DNA of 9,756 bases. Origin: Pseudomonadales bacterium. Its GTDB lineage: Bacteria; Pseudomonadota; Gammaproteobacteria; Pseudomonadales; IMCC2047. Location: assembly GCA_021736745.1 (NCBI GenBank), contig JAIPFG010000096.1, positions 1 to 9,756 on the forward strand, given 5' to 3'. How positions within the stretch are numbered: the first letter of the stretch is position 1; each line of letters opens with the position of its first letter. Positions 1-5,800 of this stretch are shown here, one piece after another. Made by a program: the position numbers and the translations under genes. The notes beneath the pieces were generated by a model. That model saw only the letters and a list, made by a program, of their open reading frames with translations. It ran no database searches and was not told the origin of the DNA.

Positions 1-209
1 GTGGTCACGGGTACATAGAGTATACCCTGAGCTGAGCTCGGCTCAATTGCATCACATTGCCAACCCCTGCCGGTGGCATTCGGTTGGCAGCGCCAGCGGC
101 CATTGTCCGTTGCTGCACTTTCAGGCGTAACAGCGAAGACCGAGCAGCTGAAGGCGAAGGAAATCAGGCTAAGAACGAATTGCGATCGCGTAGGTTGATT
201 GTTTGGCAT
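1..209 (-). CDS. N-terminal part of an exported protein, possibly LPS-assembly protein LptD (cut by window edge)
   Basis: This frame is open from an ATG at 209 to the left edge, giving 69 codons. Residues 1-8 are polar with one arginine. Residues 9-26 form a hydrophobic signal-peptide core ending SVFA, which fits signal peptidase I cleavage after Ala26. The mature start contains two Trp/Cys clusters, WRC at 39-41 and WQC at 50-52, within a Gly/Asn/Thr-rich stretch. As I recall it, pseudomonad LptD (the outer-membrane beta-barrel that inserts lipopolysaccharide) begins with a similar short Cys...W.C segment after its signal peptide, which is the only reason for the LptD suggestion. No Shine-Dalgarno sequence is visible before the ATG, and no alternative ATG, GTG or TTG lies close upstream in frame. 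The gene is divergent from the sugar dehydrogenase. A secreted protein is fairly well supported; the LptD identity is a guess. Confidence 0.6.
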   Translation of the reverse strand, partial: MPNNQPTRSQFVLSLISFAFSCSVFAVTPESAATDNGRWRCQPNATGRGWQCDAIEPSSAQGILYVPVT

Positions 210-267
210 TATGGAGGTAAAAATCCGTTGCTGGCGCTTTTTTGCATTGGCGCATTTATTATTTTTC

Positions 268-305
268 AGATCACCGCAGACTTTGGATAACGTCTGCAGT
301 GATCT
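268..305. repeat. 14-bp inverted repeat, hairpin or operator
   Basis: The left arm AGATCACCGCAGAC (268-281) pairs with the right arm GTCTGCAGTGATCT (292-305) across a 10-nt loop. The single defect is C275 opposite A298. If transcribed leftward, that position becomes a U-G wobble, so only the minus-strand RNA forms a fully paired 14-bp stem. The plus strand continues CTTTCGTC, a poor U-tract, and the minus strand continues with A-rich sequence, so a classical terminator is unlikely on either strand. Lying between divergent starts, it may be an operator or a structured 5' leader of the leftward gene. Confidence 0.75.
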
Positions 306-313
306 TTCGTCAG

Positions 314-335
314 GACGTAACGTCATACCGTTACG
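314..335. repeat. Short overlapping inverted repeats upstream of the sugar dehydrogenase
   Basis: CGTAACG (316-322) and CGTTACG (329-335) form a 7-bp inverted repeat with a 6-nt spacer. Overlapping it, GACGT-A-ACGTC (314-324) is an 11-bp palindrome with one central base. It lies about 100 bp upstream of the dehydrogenase start, where a dimeric regulator could bind. No regulator is assigned. Short palindromes occur by chance, so function is uncertain. Confidence 0.45.
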
Positions 336-429
336 CTCAAAAAGAGCAGATAATAATGCATTCGCCGGAATAGGGCTAGTTCAACGGTTGTTACTGGTAG
401 GGTATTTCTAATAGGAAGGGGTGTGCGGC

Positions 430-1650
430 ATGTTAAAACAGAGGTTGATCTTTCCTGGCCTCGTGTTAATCCTCGTCGCAATGGTTTCGGGGTCGATTCA
501 TTTGTTGCCGCCAAATGCGGATATAACCCGCTTGAGATTATTGTTTAATACACTAATGGGGAAAGGTATAGATTCCCCATCACCCGGGACCTTAATAAGT
601 CGGTTAAAAGTACCTGGTGCCTTTCATTTAAACCGTTATGCCACGGATGTGCCAGGTGCTCGCATGTTGCTTTACACTGAGGCGGGGGATTTGTTGGTGA
701 CGCTTCCCCGAAGTGGGGCAGTGATGCTGCTGGGACGGGATAACAATAAAGACGGCGAGGCCGACCACAAAAAACTTTTATTGGGGAATTTAAATCGGCC
801 TCATGGCTTGGCCTTATGGCGAGATTGGTTGTATATCGCGGAAACGGATGCGATTGGACGCGTTCTTTTCAATACAGAGACAGGAAGCTTGTCCGGCCAA
901 TACCAACGCATTGTCCAGGGGTTGCCGGAAGGTGGAAATCACTGGTCAAAGAGTATAGGTTTTAGTTCTGATGGGTGGCTTTATCTCAGTATTGGTTCCC
1001 GCTGTAACGTTTGTATTGAAAAGGACCCTCGACGAGCCACGATGATGCGTTTTCGTCCCGATGGGAGTGCCGGCGAGGTTGTTGCAACGGGATTGCGTAA
1101 TAGTGTTGGTTTTGATTGGGCTCCCTGGGATGGTACCTTATACGCTACGGATAACGGTCGCGACCTGTTGGGTGATGATTACCCCCCCTGCGAGCTCAAT
1201 CGAATTGAGTTCGGGCAGTTTTACGGTTGGCCTTATATCAATGGGTTTGGTGATCTTGATCCTGATCAAGGGGAGGGTAAAGAGTCGATGCTGGCGAAGG
1301 CGATTTCACCAGTATTTGGATTTCGAGCACATAATGCACCATTAGGAATACTTTTTAATCGCAGTGATAAATTACCTGACCACTATCATAAAAGTGCTTT
1401 TGTTGCTTTGCATGGTTCCTGGAATCGCTCAACACCCGATGGATACAAGTTGATCTCTTTGCATTGGGATGAGCAAGACAAAATTACGTCCCATGATTTT
1501 CTGACAGGTTTTGAGAAAGAGGGAGACATTATTGGTCGGCCGGTTGATATTGCGCAAGGGCAACTGGGTGAGCTTTATGTTTCTGATGATTATTCCGGCA
1601 CCGTCTATCGAATTATTTATGAGCCCAGCACGAATGATTCAGTCCGGTGA
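430..1650 (+). CDS. PQQ-dependent sugar dehydrogenase family protein (glucose/sorbosone dehydrogenase type), membrane-anchored
   Basis: This 406-residue protein belongs to the soluble-type quinoprotein glucose/sorbosone dehydrogenase family, a six-bladed beta-propeller that oxidises aldoses with PQQ in the periplasm. Residues 6-21 form one hydrophobic segment after a KQR start, suggesting a signal anchor or uncleaved signal peptide. Family motifs appear in order: NRPHGLAL (122-129, His125 is the likely catalytic base), GGNHWSKSIGFSSDGWLYLSIGS (168-190; block given by position), a C-x-x-C pair (Cys192, Cys195), GLRNSVGF (221-228), DNGRD (241-245), YGWPY (265-269), HGSWNRS (338-344) and the last blade with GRPVD (369-373). 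ATG 430 is preferred over GTG 421 because the Shine-Dalgarno at 413-421 overlaps the GTG. No pqq biosynthesis genes are nearby, so substrate and cofactor supply are unknown. The 3' end overlaps the convergent LysR gene by 12 bp. Confidence 0.87.
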   Translation: MLKQRLIFPGLVLILVAMVSGSIHLLPPNADITRLRLLFNTLMGKGIDSPSPGTLISRLKVPGAFHLNRYATDVPGARMLLYTEAGDLLVTLPRSGAVMLLGRDNNKDGEADHKKLLLGNLNRPHGLALWRDWLYIAETDAIGRVLFNTETGSLSGQYQRIVQGLPEGGNHWSKSIGFSSDGWLYLSIGSRCNVCIEKDPRRATMMRFRPDGSAGEVVATGLRNSVGFDWAPWDGTLYATDNGRDLLGDDYPPCELNRIEFGQFYGWPYINGFGDLDPDQGEGKESMLAKAISPVFGFRAHNAPLGILFNRSDKLPDHYHKSAFVALHGSWNRSTPDGYKLISLHWDEQDKITSHDFLTGFEKEGDIIGRPVDIAQGQLGELYVSDDYSGTVYRIIYEPSTNDSVR

Positions 1651-2499
1651 GCCATTATCAGTCTGAGCAAACAGCGCAATAATTTTTTCCAACTCATCCT
1701 GTTTCTCACTACCGTGATGATAAGCGGTATAGACGTCACGATGAATGGGGGAAATTTGGCTGATGGGATGAAGTTTGCCCTCATCAATATAGGCTTGGGC
1801 AAAGGGGGCCGGTAAAAAAGCAGACCCACCGTTTTTCAGCATAAAGTCCAGCGCAATTCTGCCCGTACTGGTATGCATTATTGGCGGTGCAGTATGGCTC
1901 ACATACTGGGCATGCTGAATATTAAAGGAGGTTCCCCAATCAACCTGGATATAGGCGCGTTGGAAGACGTCGGTAAAATCAATCTGCTTGAACGTTGTTA
2001 CCAGAATTAATTGAAGTGATTGAATCTTATCGACTTTCAGTTCATTGACCTTAGGTGGGTCGAACATCAGGGCAATATCGAGAGTATGACTTACCAGCTG
2101 ACGAGTTAATGATTCCTGATCTTGTGCAACAGCTCTGAGGGTAATGCCGGTAAACTGCTGAACCAGTTTATTCAGGTAAACTTGTAATAATGAATCCCAA
2201 AGGTTAGGCGGCCCACCGATGGCAATCTGTAGTGATTGCCCACTGCCGAGTGAGGACTCTTGCATGGCGCGACTCAAGGAAATCATCACGGCTTCTGCAT
2301 GGGGTTTTAAGCGCTCGCCTGCCGGGGTCAGATTAATATTGTTACGGTAACGGTGAAACAGGCTAACGCCAAGCGTGCTTTCAAGTTGGCGGATACGCGA
2401 ACTTACAGCGGCTTGTGTTAAATATAGGTTTTCCGCCGCGCGACCAAAGTGACGGGTTTTTTCGACTTCTAAAAAAGTTCTGAGTAGCTCAGTATCCAT
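1639..2499 (-). CDS. hdfR: LysR-family transcriptional regulator, HdfR-like
   Basis: This 286-residue protein has an N-terminal winged helix-turn-helix (about residues 1-60) that closely follows remembered E. coli HdfR: MDTELL, TRHFGRAAE, LYLTQ, AVS, RIRQLE, then the NNI-LT-AGE wing. The rest is a LysR effector-binding domain, more divergent. HdfR is known in E. coli as an H-NS-dependent regulator of the flagellar master operon flhDC; that target need not be shared here. The gene starts 23 bp after the agmatinase stop and has no obvious Shine-Dalgarno, so it is probably the last gene of the polyamine operon. It ends 12 bp inside the convergent sugar dehydrogenase gene. In E. coli hdfR is directly divergent from maoP; here four enzyme genes lie between the two, with the same relative orientation. 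The LysR call is near certain, HdfR orthology likely. Confidence 0.85.
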   Translation of the reverse strand: MDTELLRTFLEVEKTRHFGRAAENLYLTQAAVSSRIRQLESTLGVSLFHRYRNNINLTPAGERLKPHAEAVMISLSRAMQESSLGSGQSLQIAIGGPPNLWDSLLQVYLNKLVQQFTGITLRAVAQDQESLTRQLVSHTLDIALMFDPPKVNELKVDKIQSLQLILVTTFKQIDFTDVFQRAYIQVDWGTSFNIQHAQYVSHTAPPIMHTSTGRIALDFMLKNGGSAFLPAPFAQAYIDEGKLHPISQISPIHRDVYTAYHHGSEKQDELEKIIALFAQTDNGSPD

Positions 2500-2522
2500 G
2501 ATTTAAATTAGATCAGTTGAGT

Positions 2523-3413
2523 CTAATGATTGTAACGGTCAACAATGCCCATCATTTTGTAGGCCAGCAGTGCGGCTGAAAATTCGTAAGCATGAAACCC
2601 CTCGATAGGAGCAAATTCCATCAAATCAAAACCCACAAGGTGACGTTGTTTGACGATGGACTCGAACAGAGACAGTGTTTGATACCAACCCAGCCCACCC
2701 GGTACTGGTGTACCTGTTGAGGGGAATATCGAAGGGTCCATACCGTCTATATCTAAAGTAAAGAAAACATTTTTTGGAAAATTATCGGGCAATTCAATGC
2801 GCTGAATGTTGTTTGGCACCAAGTCTTCAGCATCAAGGTAGTGAACCCCAAAGGCTTCGCGGGTAGCGGCTTCTTCTTCGCAATAGGCTCGAATACCTAA
2901 TTGAAAGACGGGAATGTTCAGATCGACAATTCTTTTCATGACAGAGGCATGACTGTAAGGGTTTCCCTCATAGGCATCACGTAGGTCCGCATGGGCATCA
3001 ATTTGTACAACACCCAAATCTTTGATGCCGGCTTCCAATAGCCCTTTAATCAAGCCATAAGTCACGGTGTGCTCTCCCCCTAGGCCGACGGGAAATGATT
3101 GCTGGCTTACTATTTTATGGGTGGCATCGGCAATACGTTGAATTATTAAAGCCTCCGTACCATTCACATCAATAGGCGCGTGGGTGAAAATGCCTCGGTC
3201 TGCAGGTCTGCCTTTGCCATCCCAAATTTCCAGTTGCCAGGACGCGCCCAAAATAGCCGCTGGTCCCAATGCGGTACCGCCACCGTAAGAAACAGAGGCT
3301 TCATAGGGGACGGGTAATACATGGAAGTAGGCTTGATCTGCGGTCGGATGTTGAATCTCTGAGCCGAGAAAAACAGGGTAGTTGGGTGCTGCTAGTTGAT
3401 CAAAATCTTGCAT
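2523..3413 (-). CDS. speB: Agmatinase (agmatine ureohydrolase), arginase superfamily
   Basis: This 296-residue ureohydrolase is expected to split agmatine into putrescine and urea with a binuclear Mn centre in the cytoplasm. All metal ligands are visible: GGEHT (His115), DAHAD (Asp139, His141, Asp143) and the DIDGMDP motif (Asp221, Asp223), followed by STGTPVPGG. His155 and Glu266 (DLMEF) sit where the family has its catalytic His and Glu. The open frame extends back to a TTG at 3464 inside nspC, but ATG 3413 is chosen. It has AAGG (3422-3425) 8 nt upstream, lies 16 bp after the nspC stop, and gives the usual family length. Arginase or a related amidinohydrolase is possible from sequence alone. 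The neighbouring arginine decarboxylase and carboxyspermidine enzymes, which make and use agmatine and putrescine, argue for agmatinase. Confidence 0.88.
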   Translation of the reverse strand: MQDFDQLAAPNYPVFLGSEIQHPTADQAYFHVLPVPYEASVSYGGGTALGPAAILGASWQLEIWDGKGRPADRGIFTHAPIDVNGTEALIIQRIADATHKIVSQQSFPVGLGGEHTVTYGLIKGLLEAGIKDLGVVQIDAHADLRDAYEGNPYSHASVMKRIVDLNIPVFQLGIRAYCEEEAATREAFGVHYLDAEDLVPNNIQRIELPDNFPKNVFFTLDIDGMDPSIFPSTGTPVPGGLGWYQTLSLFESIVKQRHLVGFDLMEFAPIEGFHAYEFSAALLAYKMMGIVDRYNH

Positions 3414-3429
3414 TAAAATCGCCTTACTT

Positions 3430-4599
3430 TTAAGAAAGCCGGTTTTTAAAATCTTGGTATCCAAACTGTTTTACCAGGCGAAACGCATCAGTCTCTGAAT
3501 TCCAGATAGCGATCGAAGGAAGGTTTATACCGTTGAAGGTTGTGGTTTTCACCATGGTATAGTGAGCCATATCGTCAAAGGCGAGTCGTTGACCAATTGT
3601 TAGCGGCTGATCAAAACTGTAGTCGCCCATAATATCACCAGCCAAACAGGTTTGCCCTCCCAGACGATAGGTAAAGGCCTTTTCATCGGGTTGCCCGGCA
3701 TGGAAAATTTCCGCCCGATAGGGCATCTCCATCGTATCCGGCATATGGCAAGTCGCGGAGCTGTCAAGAATGGCAATCGGCAGGTCGTTTTGAATGAGAT
3801 CCAGTACTTCCACTACCAGTATGCCGGTGTGTATGGCAATTGCTTCACCCGGTTCGAGATAAACCTGTACCTGATATTTTTTCTGAAAATCAATGAGTCG
3901 ATTAATCAGGGCGTCAACCTGATAGTCGTCACGGGTAATATGGTGGCCACCGCCAAAATTGACCCATTCCATTTGTCTGAAAAGGTCGCCAAATTGCTGC
4001 TCTACCACATCGAGTGTGCGCGCTAGTGGTGGGAAGTCTTGTTCGCAGAGAGTGTGGAAGTGTAATCCGCTGATGCCCTCCAGGCTTTTCCCCACAAATT
4101 GGTCACGCGGAATACCTAAACGTGAGCAGGGAGCGCAGGGGTCATAGATTGGCTTCGCCCCTTCTGAATGTTGCGGGTTAATCCTCAGGCCGAACTGAAG
4201 CTCCGGTCTGGCTTTTTTTGCTGCTTGTAGCATGGGTTGATAACGCTGCCATTGGCCAAAAGAATTAAAGACTAAGTGGTGGGAGATGTTAAGTAATTCC
4301 TCTAAATCCGCCTGGGTGTAGGCAGCGCTAAAGGTATGAATCTCTCCACCAAACTCTTCATGCCCGAGTTTCGCTTCGTGCAAACCGCTGGCACAAACAC
4401 CTTTTAAATAGCGGCTAATTAAAGGCGCCAGACTGAACATGGAAAATGCCTTTAGGGCCATTAAGATTTTCGCCCCGGACTCTCGCTGTACGCGATCCAG
4501 AATCTTTAGATTATTCTCCAGTGCCACTTCATCGACGATAAAGCAGGGCGAGGGTGCCCGCGAGAGGTCGAAATGGAGAAAAGTTTTACTATTAATCAC
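3430..4599 (-). CDS. nspC: Carboxynorspermidine/carboxyspermidine decarboxylase (NspC)
   Basis: This 389-residue PLP enzyme has the alanine-racemase barrel fold (fold III) of the NspC branch. It removes CO2 from carboxyspermidine or carboxynorspermidine to give spermidine or norspermidine. Visible residues include the PLP-binding Lys50 in MALKAF, the phosphate-binding FGGGHH (215-220), EPGEA (249-253), the catalytic Cys318 in GGQTCLAGD and Tyr347 near the C terminus. The start is GTG 4599, embedded in GTGA that overlaps the TGA stop of the upstream synthase. No Shine-Dalgarno is visible, so translation is probably coupled to the synthase, which makes its substrate. With arginine decarboxylase and agmatinase in the same operon and no diaminobutyrate genes (the source of diaminopropane for norspermidine), spermidine is the inferred product. 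Confidence 0.93.
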   Translation of the reverse strand: MINSKTFLHFDLSRAPSPCFIVDEVALENNLKILDRVQRESGAKILMALKAFSMFSLAPLISRYLKGVCASGLHEAKLGHEEFGGEIHTFSAAYTQADLEELLNISHHLVFNSFGQWQRYQPMLQAAKKARPELQFGLRINPQHSEGAKPIYDPCAPCSRLGIPRDQFVGKSLEGISGLHFHTLCEQDFPPLARTLDVVEQQFGDLFRQMEWVNFGGGHHITRDDYQVDALINRLIDFQKKYQVQVYLEPGEAIAIHTGILVVEVLDLIQNDLPIAILDSSATCHMPDTMEMPYRAEIFHAGQPDEKAFTYRLGGQTCLAGDIMGDYSFDQPLTIGQRLAFDDMAHYTMVKTTTFNGINLPSIAIWNSETDAFRLVKQFGYQDFKNRLS

Positions 4600-5792
4600 A
4601 GCAAGTTAAAATCGGGATTTTCGATAACCTTCCAGGGTAGGCCATAGCGATTCATGTCATCCATAAAGGGATCGGGGTCCATTTGCTCTATATTCCAAAC
4701 ACCCGGCATCATCCAGCGGTTTTCCAACATCATCTTGGCGCCGATCATGGCAGGTACACCGGTAGTGTATGAAATAGCCTGGGAGAAGACTTCTTTATAG
4801 CATTCCTGGTGGTCGCAGATGTTATAGAGAAAACAGGTTTTCTCCTTGCCGTCTTTGATGCCACGTACCAGACAACCGATGCAGGTTTTGCCCTTGGTTC
4901 TGGGTCCGAGAGTAGAAGGATCTGGCAGCAGTGTTTTCAGGAACTGGATAGGGACTATCTGTTGACCTTGATATTCCACCGGATCTATCCTGGTCATGCC
5001 GACATTGCCCAGTATTTCCAAGTGCTTGAGATAGTTTTCGGAAAAACTCATCCAAAATTGGGCACGCTTAAGGCTTGGGAAGTTCTTGGTAAGCGATTCC
5101 AGTTCTTCATGATACATCCGGTAAATGTTGTAAGTGCCGACTTCATCAGGACAGGTAAATGAGTGTTTTAACGACATCGCTGGCGTTGTGATAAACGCAC
5201 CATTTTCCCAGTGTCGACACTCGGCAGTGACTTCGCGAATATTGATTTCAGGGTTAAAATTGGTGGCGAAAGGGTAGCCATGATCACCACCGTTGACGTC
5301 GATGATATCCAGGTAGTGAATTTCATCGAAATAATGTTTCGCCAGGTAGGCGGTAAACATATTAGTAGCCCCGGGATCAAAGCCGCTGCCGAGCAACGCC
5401 ATTAAACCAGCCTGTTTAAACTTATCCTGATAAGCCCATTGCCATTTGTATTCAAACTTGGCCGTATCTAAGGGTTCGTAATTGGCGGTATCCAAATAAT
5501 GTACACCAGTTTCCAGGCAGGCATCCATAATGGTTAAATCCTGGTAGGGCAGAGCAACATTGATAACTAATTGCGGCTGTTCACGGTTTATCAGGGCGAC
5601 GAGTTCTGGAACATTATCCGCATCCACCTGGGCGGTTTTGATCGGATAATTAATCTGCTCTGCTATTTTCTTGCACTTTTCTTCTGTTCGGCTGGCAAGC
5701 ACAATCTCAGAAAATACTTCGGACGCCTGGGCGCACTTATGGGTAACGACTTGTCCGACGCCGCCAGCGCCGATAATCAATACTTTTGCCAT
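4596..5792 (-). CDS. Carboxynorspermidine/carboxyspermidine synthase (saccharopine dehydrogenase-like)
   Basis: This 398-residue NADPH-dependent enzyme is of the saccharopine dehydrogenase superfamily. It reductively joins aspartate beta-semialdehyde to a diamine (putrescine or diaminopropane), giving carboxyspermidine or carboxynorspermidine. The N terminus is a Rossmann fold with GAGGVG at 8-13. DTANYEP (101-107) and GSGFDPGATN (135-144) are typical of the family. A Cys-rich stretch (Cys304, Cys307, Cys320, Cys326, Cys331) lies in the C-terminal half. ATG 5792 is chosen over an in-frame TTG at 5804, because GAGG (5799-5802) lies 6 nt upstream; that Shine-Dalgarno overlaps the speA stop codon. 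It sits 8 bp after speA and overlaps nspC by 4 bp. Saccharopine or homospermidine synthase are alternatives by fold, but the adjacent nspC makes this call strong. Confidence 0.92.
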   Translation of the reverse strand: MAKVLIIGAGGVGQVVTHKCAQASEVFSEIVLASRTEEKCKKIAEQINYPIKTAQVDADNVPELVALINREQPQLVINVALPYQDLTIMDACLETGVHYLDTANYEPLDTAKFEYKWQWAYQDKFKQAGLMALLGSGFDPGATNMFTAYLAKHYFDEIHYLDIIDVNGGDHGYPFATNFNPEINIREVTAECRHWENGAFITTPAMSLKHSFTCPDEVGTYNIYRMYHEELESLTKNFPSLKRAQFWMSFSENYLKHLEILGNVGMTRIDPVEYQGQQIVPIQFLKTLLPDPSTLGPRTKGKTCIGCLVRGIKDGKEKTCFLYNICDHQECYKEVFSQAISYTTGVPAMIGAKMMLENRWMMPGVWNIEQMDPDPFMDDMNRYGLPWKVIENPDFNLL

Positions 5793-5800
5793 AATAGACC

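Larger units (their letters stand above)
210..429. promoter_or_regulatory. Divergent intergenic region with two inverted repeats
   Basis: This 220-bp gap lies between the leftward exported-protein gene and the rightward sugar dehydrogenase, so it should hold both promoters. It is AT-rich around 250-266 and 339-360. Two inverted repeats (268-305 and 316-335) occupy its centre. A -10-like hexamer GATAAT lies at 349-354 on the plus strand, but no matching -35 box is seen 16-18 bp upstream, so I do not call a promoter. A purine-rich Shine-Dalgarno stretch (AGGAAGGGG, 413-421) precedes the ATG at 430. Confidence 0.6.

Noticed and set aside
57..290. Plus-strand open frame of 77 codons with a hydrophobic C-terminal stretch
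   Set aside because: It starts with TTG without a Shine-Dalgarno and is antisense to the minus-strand exported-protein frame, which has a much better signal-peptide structure.
268..310. Reading the 14-bp inverted repeat as a plus-strand rho-independent terminator
   Set aside because: The tail CTTTCGTC is a weak U-tract and no plus-strand gene is seen upstream that would need it.
199..411. Plus-strand open frame of 70 codons in the divergent region
   Set aside because: No ribosome binding site, no recognisable protein pattern, and it runs through both inverted repeats.
3414..3464. Longer agmatinase starting at TTG 3464 within nspC
   Set aside because: No Shine-Dalgarno at the TTG, whereas ATG 3413 has AAGG at good spacing and gives the usual length.
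4822..5055. Other open frames inside the polyamine and sugar dehydrogenase genes
   Set aside because: They are alternative-frame shadows of well-recognised enzymes, without ribosome binding sites or protein-like composition.
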